Below, piece by piece: positions 23,873 to 34,073 of a DNA stretch of 64,000 nucleotides; within the stretch, counting starts at the first letter, position 1; every line of letters starts with the position of its first letter. A program made the translations under genes and the position numbers. Location: NCBI GenBank assembly GCA_963920525.1, contig OY986439.1, positions 36,807,819-36,871,818 on the forward strand, given 5' to 3'. The DNA is from Dichetophora obliterata. Taxonomy: Eukaryota; Arthropoda; Insecta; Diptera; Sciomyzidae. The notes under the pieces were generated by a model. The model had not been told where the DNA came from. It ran no database searches and worked only from the letters and a program-made list of their open reading frames with translations.

Positions 23873-24687
23873 TTAGGGTGGGTCAAAAAAATCAATTTTT
23901 TTTTTACAAGTGACACGGAAAAATGGGTTGCTAGACACCTTAAAAAATTCTCACCAAATATGAGCTCTTCATTTTAATAGGAAGTTTTTTTTTTCAGTCC
24001 AGTCAGAAAAAATTCATACAGCTGCGAACGAAATAAAAGCAGTACTCTTATATTCAGACATGTTTGGATAAATAATACTTGTCTACAATTTTGGATCTGG
24101 TCAGCCTATTAATACTTCCTATATGTACTTTCAACACTGGTTCCAAACCTGTGCTCAGTTTCCTCCTATGTTGTAAAGTTTTCAAGATACAGGGTGTTTA
24201 ATGTTTTTAGCACGTGCCTAGTATTATTGATCTAGAATCTAAACTACTCACCATAAAATAAAAAATAATATTTTGTATTTTAGAAAAAACATCAACTTTT
24301 CACTCAATATATCAATTACTATCGTGTCATGTACGGTTGCGGAGCAAAAATTTTGAGATTATCCAACGAAATATCAACAAATTTTGTATCTTTTAGAAAA
24401 ATATTTTCCAAGAAATGTGTAAGAAATTTAATGCTCTACAAAAAAGGTATCCCATATTTTTTCCGTAAACCTCACCATTTGAATGATATTGAAAATTTAA
24501 GTTTGATTACACAGTGCAACACATATTTTCGGGGGTGAACCAAACCAATCTCAAACAATAGTATTTGACATCAATAACAAAAGACCAAGTCGCTTTTTGC
24601 TCTACTACGTTACAAATTTTTTTCTACAGTGGATTTAAATTTAAATTTTTTGATCAAAATGAAATTAAAAAAAAATAAAAAACTATA

Positions 24688-24844
24688 GGGCAGTTCACGA
24701 TCTTGTTGCATCGTTGCAAATGCAAAATCAACAGCTTTTACAAAAACAAAAAGCATTGAAAAGCTTTTGCAACATATGCTTTTTGTTTTTGTAAAAGCTG
24801 TTTATTTTGCATTTGCAACGATGCAACAAGATCGTGAACTGCCC
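24688..24844. mobile_element. 157-bp near-perfect hairpin MITE
   Basis: Arms of 68 bp (24688-24755 and 24777-24844) match at 67 positions, with a 21-base loop containing AAAAGCTTTT. The ends are GGGCAGTTCACGATC and its complement. The opposite arm of the host element has the same surrounding sequence without this piece, showing that it is an insertion. The near identity of the arms suggests recent origin or upkeep as a hairpin. Confidence 0.9.
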
Positions 24845-25182
24845 TTATATGTTAAACTTAGCATAGGGTGGTTCTTGTCTTCGGAAGCCTAAATTAAAAT
24901 ACTCTCTGGAATATTTTTTCGGGACACTTTAACCCCTAGCTCCTTCCAGTGTGGGTCAATTTAACCCTTTTTTTGGAAAAGACCCTATAAGTCAACTTTT
25001 GAGGGAGGTCAAATGTTTAAACCTTCCAAAAAATATTCTCCAGATAATTTCACTAGAAATCACCCAAAACAAGCAACCTCTACGAGCTAAATGTTACACA
25101 TAAAATACGATCCGAAAAGATAATACCTAATGTTAGGTAATTAGGTTTATTTTCATGTTAGGTAATTTTAATGTTTTTTTTT

Positions 25183-25552
25183 TCAAATAGTATCCATATC
25201 ATTATTACTTTTATGGCATGAAATATCATATACTTGAGAAGGGTTTATATCTATTTCTTGAAATTCGTCTTCACTCCCGCTTTTATTAATTTCTTCATAT
25301 GTTGTTTTGGACCAATAAATTTCAGCCAGAACTGCATCTGGTGTTTTTTTTCTTCTGTATCTGTAAAAATGGAAATTTGCATCTCTTGCAAACTGTTTGT
25401 GGCACCCAAGGGACATCAGATATAAATTTTTGATCATAATATTTTTCATACGCTATAATCAGTTTCTGTCTGGAATGACCTTGACTGCTTCAGGATGGTG
25501 TGAAATGACCGCAGATATAACAACATTTCTTTGAGTTTCCGCAGAACTCCAT
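25183..25552 (-). pseudogene. Decayed transposon protein, N-terminal CxxC module
   Basis: Reading from the ATG at 25552 gives MEFCGNSKKCCYICGHFTPS, a stop, then KLIIAYEKYYDQKF and SDVPWVPQTVCKRCKF. After a frameshift, KKTPDAVLAEIYWSKTTYEE and an acidic tail follow. The paired CxxC motifs (YICG and CKRC) look like a zinc-binding module. I recall the same order (CYICG, a K/R-rich helix, a WAPH-like segment, CxxC, then a VWRE-like segment) at the N-terminus of the insect transposon protein whose middle lies at 2400-3310. One in-frame stop and one frameshift make it non-functional. An open 88-codon frame from 25449 is only its second half. Confidence 0.6.
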
Positions 25553-26670
25553 TAATAAAATTTTTCGAAAAAACACCACGACACTTTCACTTTCATAATT
25601 TTAATTAAATTACTCAATTCCCACTTAATTGAATTTCTAAGCTAAGCCACCTTTATACAACTAACGTAATTTGTTACTATAACTTATAAAGTATTACGAT
25701 TATAATTATAGCTTTATACCGTTACGCCGGACCGTTATAATATTATAAATTTATTACTAAATTAAGATATTAGCTATTGCATCAGTTGCTTAAAAAGAAA
25801 TATGTATATATTATCTTTTCGATCCGTTTTTTATGTGAAACCTTTAACTCGTAGAGGCTACTTGTCTTGGGTGACCCCTAGTGAAATTTTTTGAAGGGTT
25901 TTAACCTTTGACCTCCCTCCAAAGTTGACTTATAGGGTCTTTTCCAAAAAAAGGGCCAAATTGACCCATACTGCAAGGAGCTAGGGGGTTAAAGTGTTCC
26001 GAAAAAATATTCCCCGGAAAATTTTTATTTTGGCTTTGCAAGACAAGAACCACCCTAAATTAAGTTTAACATGTAATTTTTCCTATTGTTTAATTCCATT
26101 TTTAACCAAAAAAGTCAAATTTAAAACCACTGTAAAAAATATTTGTGACGTAGTGGAGCAAAAAGGGACTTTGTCTTTTGTTATTGATGTAAAATGCTAT
26201 CGTTTAAGATTTGCTTGTTTCACCCTCGAGACAATGACCCTAATTTTGTGTCATAGTGTTATTTTAAGACATATTTCATTTTTGTTTATGAATTTTATAA
26301 CTCGACAACTAATGACTATTACAAAAAGGGCAATACAAATTTTTGTAGGAAATTAACTGCTCTATGAAAATGGTACCATATGTTTTGGCGTTTAAATTAT
26401 GCGTTCAAAAGATATTCATCATCAAACTTTCATGTGTACTGATTTTAAGAGTTTTTCATTAGATAATCGAAAAATTTCAATTTAATTTATTAATTTTTAA
26501 AAAAAACTGCGATGCGGAGCATCTTCCTATTAAAATGAAGAGCTCATATTTAGTGAGCATTTTTTGAAGGTGTCTAGCAACCCATTTTTTCATGTCACTT
26601 GTAAAAAAAAAATAATTGATTTTTTTGACCCACCCTAATATATATATAAATATCAGAGAGTTAAGTATTC

Positions 26671-26880
26671 ATAATATTACGTTTACATTGAACCAAATGA
26701 CTCATTTGAAATGAGTCATTCAAAAGTGTTTACTGTTATTTACTCAACTTTAAAGTCGAAAGTTGAGTTATCGAACCAGGGATGCTATGATTAGGGCGTT
26801 TACACGATACTACAACAGTAAAATCTTTTGAATGACTCCTTTCAAAGAAGTCATTTGATCCAATGCAAACGTGGTATAAC
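26671..26880. mobile_element. 200-bp MITE-like inverted repeat
   Basis: ACGTTTACATTG at 26679 pairs with CAATGCAAACGT at 26861, and CATTCAAAAG with CTTTTGAATG further in. The left arm contains an inverted pair of TGACTCA/TGAGTCA sites (26696-26720). No target duplication identified. Confidence 0.6.
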
Positions 26881-28097
26881 TCTCATAAGTAAGCCCAAGC
26901 GAATGTTTGGCGAAAAGTGAGAGCTTTGCGAGCATTTTCGGGTTGATACAGTTTATGAAATAATTTTGGTTTTTAAACTTGAAGTTTCTTTGTAAAGTTG
27001 CACGGTATGAATTTATGGCAATCTAACAAAACTTTTATTCATTTTGGAAATATTTGGCAAATGCTACATAGAAATTTGATTGCTACAAACGTATTGTTAA
27101 ACTTATAACAAAAAAAAAATCATAAATAATTGAACATTTGGTTATGCAAATAGCCACCTTTCAGCTAAGCAAAATTCGTTTCAATTCTATGGTGCATTTC
27201 GGCAGTCTCGTCGAACTCCAATGAATATCGAAACAAAATAAGAAGCAACTAGAACAGACACCAACCCTGGTAAGAGTGAAAGGCTTGATCTTAAAATAGC
27301 TACTGCTTTAATGTCATATGATTAAAAGGCCGATGACAACGTTAAAGTTCATACGAATTTGTTCGAACATGTATCAAATCATATAAGACTTCGAAGAGCG
27401 AGGTTTAGCAGCCTCCAAAACAGTTCTGCCTAGTCTGCTGTGTGATTGACTCTTTACAGAGTTGTTGTTGTTGCCTTCTTTAAACTTACTTGATCTAAAA
27501 AGCTCTCAATGAAATTCATGTAAAAATTCAAAGAATAGTTCACAATTAATTATCAAATTTAAAAAAAAAATTATTTCTTGATTTTTTTTATTTACTAATA
27601 CTGTTTACTAATTGTAAAGTTTTCGGAGCACAAATAATGTCTTTTTTTGCGTTGTCTTTCTATACTTAAAACAGTAATAAGATATTGCGAGTTTTCGCGC
27701 TCAGGGAAAAATGCTCTTACCTTCTCCAGATTATTTTTATCTGACGAATTTGGTTAGGAGAGCAGCCAACCACATCGTATTACCTGATCAACGTTAGTTT
27801 TACCTGACAGATCTGGTACACAGAAATACCTATACAAAAAAACAGCCTGCCAGCTGTCAAATTCTGCACTAGTGATGCAGAACTTGTAACAAAGGGTACC
27901 TAGAGATAAGGTAGGTGAAATGTCCTGTATATAAATTTTTAATGTTATCTCATTCTGCATTACTTGGGATTAAAAAAAGGTGACCATGATTTATTTGATC
28001 TCACCCTCCTTCCTGCCCCCTTTACAAAAATCTCATCATTGACATTTGGTTAATTAACCTGATCGATTTAACCAAAAATAATGGTTAAGATAAACAC
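26881..28097. other. Unassigned DNA with one repeat fragment
   Basis: Apart from 27426-27560, no element or gene recognised. Confidence 0.4.
27426..27560 (+). repeat. Fragment of the 9519-10607 element
   Basis: TAGTCTGCTGTGT, CAGAGTTGTTGTTGTTG and CTTTAAACTTACTTGATCTA are shared in the same order with 9778-9915. Only this internal part is present. Confidence 0.7.
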
Positions 28098-30260
28098 TAG
28101 GCTGGGTCGATTTGTGGGGAGGCAAAAAAATCGCCCATTGCTCAGTGAAAATCGTATTCTAGGGATCAAAATAAGAAACTTTGCCCGAGGAACTATACCT
28201 CTAAAACGAATTCTAATGCCCCAACTTTTCCGTAGGATCAAATTTTGAAAAATCTCTCTTTGACCCATTTAGAGTGCCCCAATCGAGTCCAAATGTATGA
28301 CCGACCCCTTCTAACTTCGTAGGGCCGATCCACCCATGCCAGTGGTGCACCCCCTGGAACCCTCCTGGGAATTTTCCATTCCTTTTTTGACCCTCCTGTC
28401 CCAAAAAAACAGTTGGAACCCCTCTTTCAAGCCCACGAAAATAAAATTTGAACTTTTATCATTGGAACATTTTATTTTTCAGTTAGGCACTCATTCTGGG
28501 TAGAAAACACAAGTATTTTTTTGAAGAATTACTTTTTTGGAAAAAACAACCTTGGACGATCTCTAAATCTTTTTCAAAAAATCTGAAAAATCCTCAAAAT
28601 TTTATTTTGTGACAAACTTTTGAATTCCGCTTCAGCCCTCCAAAATTTTGACAAAAAAGTTTATGCCCTAATATTCACGTAAGCGAAAGAAAAAGATTCG
28701 TTTTTGAGAGAAACTAAAAAGTTCGGCAAATAACACTATGCGCCACCATTTTTGTAAACGGTATGTCACTATTTTTTTTTATAGATTTCGGCCCGCTGAA
28801 CAAGAAAATCAAAATAAAATTTTTTTTCTATGGATAGGCTTTCGAGATATATATTTTTTTTAATTTTTGACCTTATTTTTTTTTTTTTTTTTTTTTATAT
28901 AGCTCCATACATTTTACCATATCTTCAGCTTTAATTACCCAATTTGGTTATAATAAACATCAAATTAAAGAAAAATAAATCTACTTTAAATTTAATTTAT
29001 CAATTTTGCTAATCTGTTAAGTAGTTTTCGCACAATCGCAAGAAATATAAAGAAATAAATAATTTTTTTACATTGAAAAATAAAATCGAAAAATCCCTAA
29101 AATAATTAGCAAAAATTAAAGGCACCTAAATATGCATAGTTTATCATTTTATGCATGAAGGTGGCTCTTTAAGGAAAAGAATGAGCTACTGTTGAAAAAA
29201 ATTTATGGAAGAATATCGAATTTAGAGACAACAGGGTGAAGGTACCAAAAATTGAATATTTTCCGTTTTTTTAATTTTGTTAAAATTAATTTAATTTAAT
29301 TTTTTGTAAAGTTAATGTTAGGTCAAATTTTATTAAAGTCGTGGTAAATGTATATTTTAAAAGTGATTTCGGCTCCTTTTTTGTCTGTTATAATTTTCAG
29401 AACTTGTTTGTCTAATGAGTAACCATATATAGTTGCCCATCATGTTCACGTTCCAGGATCTCTGATACCGTCGCTACATGGATAAAATTTGTTGATAAAA
29501 TCAGTACCGTGTTCGTCACTGACATTACCAAAGTTTGGAGGAAATAATCCAAGTAGGAGTGTAAAAAGTGGATCTTCAATGACATTTGCGCCTGTATCTT
29601 CAAATTGTTTGAAAGTTTCTGTGATGTAAAAGTCATTGCCTAACTATCGACTATCGATCAAAAAAAGAAGCCGAAATCACTTTTAAAATATACATTTACC
29701 ATTACTTTAATAAAATTCGACCTAAACTTTACAATAAATAGCTTAAATTATTTTAATTAAATTAAGAAAAACGGAAAAAATTAAATTTTTGGTACCTTCA
29801 CCTTGTTGTCTCTAACTTCGTTATTCTTCCATAAATGTTCTTCATCAGTAGCTCATTCTGTTAATTAAAAAGCCATCTTTATGCATAAAATGATAAACTG
29901 TGCATATTTCGGTGTCTTCTATTTTTGCTAATTTTTTTAAAGATTTGTTGATTTTATTCTTAACTGAAAAAAGTTTAATTTTTTTTGTTGTTATTCTTTC
30001 GATTGTGCGGAAACTTCTTAACAAATTAGCAAAATTGATGAACCAAATTAAAAGCAAATTTATTTCTCTTTAACTTGATATTTATTGTAACCAAATCGGT
30101 CAATTAAAACTGAAGATATGGTAAAATATATGGAGCTATATCCAAAAAATTGGGTCAAAAATTCAAAAATATGTACCTCGAAAACCATTCCATAGAAACA
30201 ATGTTGTTTCGTGTTCAGCGGGCCGAAATCTATAAGAAAAAAATGGTGACATACCGATCA
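28098..30260. mobile_element. Giant inverted-repeat transposon (relic 3 of the shared family)
   Basis: The likely left end TAGGCTGGGTCGATTTGTGG resembles the TAGGGTGGGTC end of the element at 23873. Arms of about 600 bp are clear at 28770-29385 and 29655-30240, sharing GATTTCGGCCCGCTGAAC, ATGGTAAA and AAAAGTGATTTCGGCT blocks. The outer right arm is missing or replaced, so the right boundary is unknown. The 270-bp spacer holds a minus-strand coding relic. The link between the 28098 end and the arms is inferred from position. Confidence 0.65.
29395..29640 (-). pseudogene. Decayed transposon protein, C-terminal segment
   Basis: On the minus strand the relic reads MSLKIHFLHSYLDYF, then in another frame PPNFGNVSDEHG, then in a third frame RRYQRSWNVNMMGNYIWLLI preceded by a stop. 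I recall this order (MSLKIHFLHSHLD, a VSDEHGERFHQD segment, RYQGKWN, MMADYCW) as the C-terminal half of the insect transposon protein whose other parts lie at 2400-3310 and 25183-25552. The His and Asp residues of the usual ERFHQD segment are not visible here. Broken by at least two frameshifts and a stop. Confidence 0.7.
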
Positions 30261-32254
30261 CAGATATTTTCATTCAAAAAGGGTTCATTTGTGAGTGTTT
30301 CGAAACATACTGTTCTACCAAAAAAGGTTCAAAAATTAATTTTAAAAATAGTTTTGGTTCACTGAACAGATTTACTTCCTTTGGATCACTTAATTTTATA
30401 TTTCTAATAATAAATTACCTCACCTAACCCCATACTTATTTAAATCACTTTGTTTAATACTTGCAAAACAAAATTTATTTTTATGCTTAAAAACTGAATG
30501 ACAATAAAAACGTCACTTCTCTGATTAACGTTGATTTTTACGACGAGTGTTTTTTTTTAATAAACCCGCTTTACTCAAATCAAAAAACTTTAATGAAAAA
30601 CTGCGCATGCGCACACCGCAAACTTGAAGTTAGTTAGTTGGCTGCTGGCATGCAGTGAAAGTGACAGTGAACTGATATGACCCTAACAACAAAAACAACA
30701 ATAATAATAATGCAAACAAAAACCATCACCTGAGCTGCAATCAGCTGAAACTTGAACCAGCCGGTGATCCAGAGCTTGTTTTGAGATAAAATGCCAAATT
30801 GAAAATATTTTGAAAAAATGAAACTAGTGCCCATTTCGTAGTCACACTCCAAAATGAGTTGAGTTTTTTTTTCTGCCTAACAATGCTGCTCATTGGCTTC
30901 AATCTTAAACTTACTCAGTTTGTTTCCTATGCAACTCATTTGCAAGTAACTTTAATATTGCTTATTTTCCTGCAAAATTTTAAATAACTGAAAAAGAAAA
31001 AAAAACTCGAATTTGAGTTTTTTATACAAGTTGCTTTTTATTTTGATTTTTTTTATAACTTTATATTTATTGCCAGCCAACCAATAACTAATGCTGTTTT
31101 TTTTTTCTTTTTCCTATGGATAAAATAATTTTCTTTGGGAGTTTTTTCTTTTAATCCCACATAAAGAAAGTGCAACAACAACAACATACCAACAACTAGC
31201 TACTGTAGACATGCTTATTAAGACTTTTTTATAAACAAAAAAAAAACTAAAAAATAAAATAAAATTGCAACTAGTTGAACTCATTGCTCAGCGTCTGGTT
31301 TAGCTGCAATTAAATTTGTTTTCTTGTTTGATTGTTAGCTTAAAAATTATTTAATTATTTTGTTGATTACTCTTAGCTTTGGTTTTGTTTCTTCTTTGTT
31401 TTTATAGTGATTGCTCCAAATATTGTCGCATTTTTCTGCTTAAAAGTTGCATAAGCTGCGTTTATCTCCTGTTTTCCTTGCCACTTTCACGCATTACCAG
31501 CTTTCAAGTTTTTCTTTTAATTCCTTTTTTTTTTTCTATTTGTTTATTTGCTGCTTGCTCATTTCACCTGTTCACACATGCTGTTATTGGCTGTCATTGG
31601 CTTAAATGCTTTTTCACATTTTGCATGCTTAGAAGATACTTGTTTTGGCCACTGCAGATTTCTGATAATTAATCACTAATTTTGTGATGTTGCCAATTTT
31701 ATTTACCAATTTTATGATGTTAAGCCGGTCGCCTTACCAATGCTTGAAATTATTTAGATGCATCCGTTGATAGGCGCACATGCGCAATACCGGAAGAAAG
31801 CGCGACCTGTGCGCTTATGTTGCGCTACATGCTATTTGTTGTTAACTCTCAAATTTAATTTGATGCGATTATCTTTTTAGCTCTCTTTGCGTACTGACTT
31901 TCTCTTTAATTTTCTATTGGGAAAATGATTTGTAGCAATATTTATCTCTAGATGCCTAATTGAGCACAGAAAACTATTTGCTTTTTTTTTTTTGTGAAAT
32001 TTTGAGTTAATTTGGTTTTTATTCAGATTTTTATTAAATTATTTATTTATTTATTATTTATTTTATATTTCATTTTAGTTAAAAGTAGTGCACCAAATCA
32101 TATGTTTTTTAGATTTCACTGCAAAAAATATCTTTCCACATATTTTCTATGTTCTACGCAATAAAAGTTCTAGAAATAAAAATGTACGTTTTTCTGTAAA
32201 AGTACAAAATCTGAATAGCTTAAAATAAATTTGTGATATCTCAACTGACATTAA
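30261..32254. other. Single-copy DNA
   Basis: No element or gene recognised. Two small patches with more G+C and palindromic words stand out: 30600-30680 (GCGCATGCGCA) and 31760-31830 (CGCACATGCGCAATACCGG). They could be regulatory; nothing shows it. Confidence 0.4.
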
Positions 32255-32350
32255 GCCCAAGGTTTGGTTAGGTTTAGGTTGCGGCAAGTCTTTAGGCCGA
32301 CCCACTTACACCATTTATTGGTTCGTTGTAATACCACAAAATGAAAGAAG
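32255..32350 (-). pseudogene. LINE 3' end fragment with AACCT-type tail
   Basis: On the plus strand GGTTTGGTTAGGTTTAGGTT is followed by GCGGCAAGTC, CCGACCCACTTACACCATT and GTAATACCACAAAA. I recall this layout, read in reverse, as the 3' untranslated end of LINEs in flies. It parallels the tail at 34074-34176. No coding part remains. Confidence 0.5.
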
Positions 32351-32484
32351 AGAGTATCAAGTGAAGCTTTTTGTGTAGAATGTTCTTAGTGTAAATGCCT
32401 TTACCTCAGTTAAATCAAGTTACTAAGCGTTCGTCTCCACAAACTTTCCTGCCACAAATAAATTGATGTGTTTAAAAGTTTTTT

Positions 32485-32560
32485 TGAATTAAGGAAAGAA
32501 GGGTGGGATTCGAATCCAGGACCCTTGGGTGACAGTCAAGCGCGCCATCACATCATAAAA
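32485..32560 (-). pseudogene. tRNA-like fragment
   Basis: The minus strand reads GGTCCTGGATTCGAATCCCA, a box-B and T-loop-like sequence, with GGCGCGCTTGACTGTCAC upstream. The stems are poor, so it is a pseudogene or SINE head. Confidence 0.3.
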
Positions 32561-32727
32561 CAAATTGCCCCATGCCAAAAGGAATCCAGATGTTTGGTGA
32601 ATTTCAGTCCATTGAGATTTTTCATTAGCTCCTTGGAAATCATTGTCTTATACAAAAAATTTCATATGGACTTAGTGTTGTCAAATATTCGACAAATTGT
32701 AAAAACCGGTTTTTCGAATCTAAAGTA

Positions 32728-34073
32728 ATAAAACTCATTTTCTGTTTGTTTGTTTGTTTGCTTGTTTGTTTGGCCTTTATCTATCTAAACGGCTCAACGG
32801 ATTTTGCTCAAACTAAGTATACATATTAAGTACATCCCAACTTAAAATGTAACATACTTAATTTTTGCCACGCCCCCACCGACATTTTTTAACTAACGGT
32901 AATTTTGTTATTATAATACTTTTTAGTATCGGAGTTTTTTGTGTTTAATTTTAAAAAATTTCTGTTATTTTGACATCTCAAACACTCACATATATTCAAA
33001 ATTGTATACATTTTCAGTACAACGACTTTTTCATAAAACATCGTTACCTAAGAATGAGAAAAAAACCACATGGAAATCAAAGTTTGGTCTTTCGATGCAA
33101 ATATCTCTGCTGTCCATTAATATATTTCATTAAAATTTTTGTTTTGTTCAAAAGTTCAATAAAAGCACTTCACAAAAATAGGTTGAATTGTAGCGATGAG
33201 TCAGTGTATATATGTTTTATGATTATGTCAAAAAAGGTCAAAAATATTGACTTTTTACTCAAAAAATTACTCAAAAATTGTTTTTGTTGTAAAAATTAAA
33301 TCAATTAAAAATTGCAATCTGGCTACCTTTCATATGACATAGCATTTATTTGCGGAAATTCTTCCAGCTATGTAAGCGCAAAAATTATTTTAATGTTTTT
33401 GTCATCAAAACAACAAGGGTTTGATTTTTTCGCGAAATTTATTTTTTTCAAAATGTTGTTTTTATATTTTTTACCAAAAGTCATGTTTCAAAAATAATAT
33501 ATGTGAAAAATTACCCCAAAGTCTTTCTAATCAAAAGTTTGGCTAAAAATCGACCTTTTCTTTCGTTGATTAGTACGCTGTTGAACCGTAAAATTTGTTC
33601 AATGCAGCGAAGTTTACAAACATAATTGGATAGTTAAAATGTCAAAATCTCGCTGTTTTTATATGTCGATACTTTTAATTTGAGTGGAAATTTGACATTC
33701 AACAATAATGTTCAATTAACACATTCAACAAACACATTATGGTAAGTATGTGTTAATGTAGAGTCACAGCAAAACTTCGCGTGTTAAATTAAATGTCTAA
33801 AAAATTTCGTTCCTTCAGCATACTAAGCTTCAGCCGTGAAAAGTTTGCTGGAAAATGTTCTAAATTAGAAGTAAGAACTGCATTACCAACACAGTGTCAA
33901 TAATTTAGAAAAGTCGGTAACTGTTAGTCAATTTAGTTCTTTTCGCACTCAGCCTAAACTTGCAGCAAAAAACATAATGGCACTTCTTGCACTGTTCTTG
34001 CAGTTTTTTCAGCTGGATTTATGTCGACCAACTGTTTACATCGATAATATTGTAACAGGTTGCGTATATACTA
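32728..34073. other. Unassigned DNA with a TGTTTG-run repeat
   Basis: 32735-32890 carries TGTTTGTTTG runs followed by AAACGGCTCAACGGATTTTG and GCCACGCCCCCACCGAC, which I recall from dispersed insect repeats of uncertain class. Otherwise nothing is recognised. Confidence 0.4.

Larger units (their letters stand above)
23873..26638. mobile_element. Giant inverted-repeat transposon (relic 2 of the shared family)
   Basis: TTAGGGTGGGTCAAAAAAAT at the left matches the complement of the right end. The arms run inward to about 25140 and 25800, through shared blocks GGGTTGCTAGACACCTT, AATGAAGAGCTCATATTT, CATCAATAACAAAAGAC and GGGTGGTTCTTGTCTT. The left arm carries a 157-bp hairpin insertion (24688-24844) and about 270 bp (24010-24280) not found in the right arm. 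The flanks are TATATA-rich, so a target duplication is possible but not provable. The 660-bp spacer holds a minus-strand coding relic. Confidence 0.8.

Noticed and set aside
28068..28404. Two overlapping minus-strand open frames with proline- or glycine-rich text
   Set aside because: They fall in the terminal repeat of the third giant inverted-repeat element; no domain seen.
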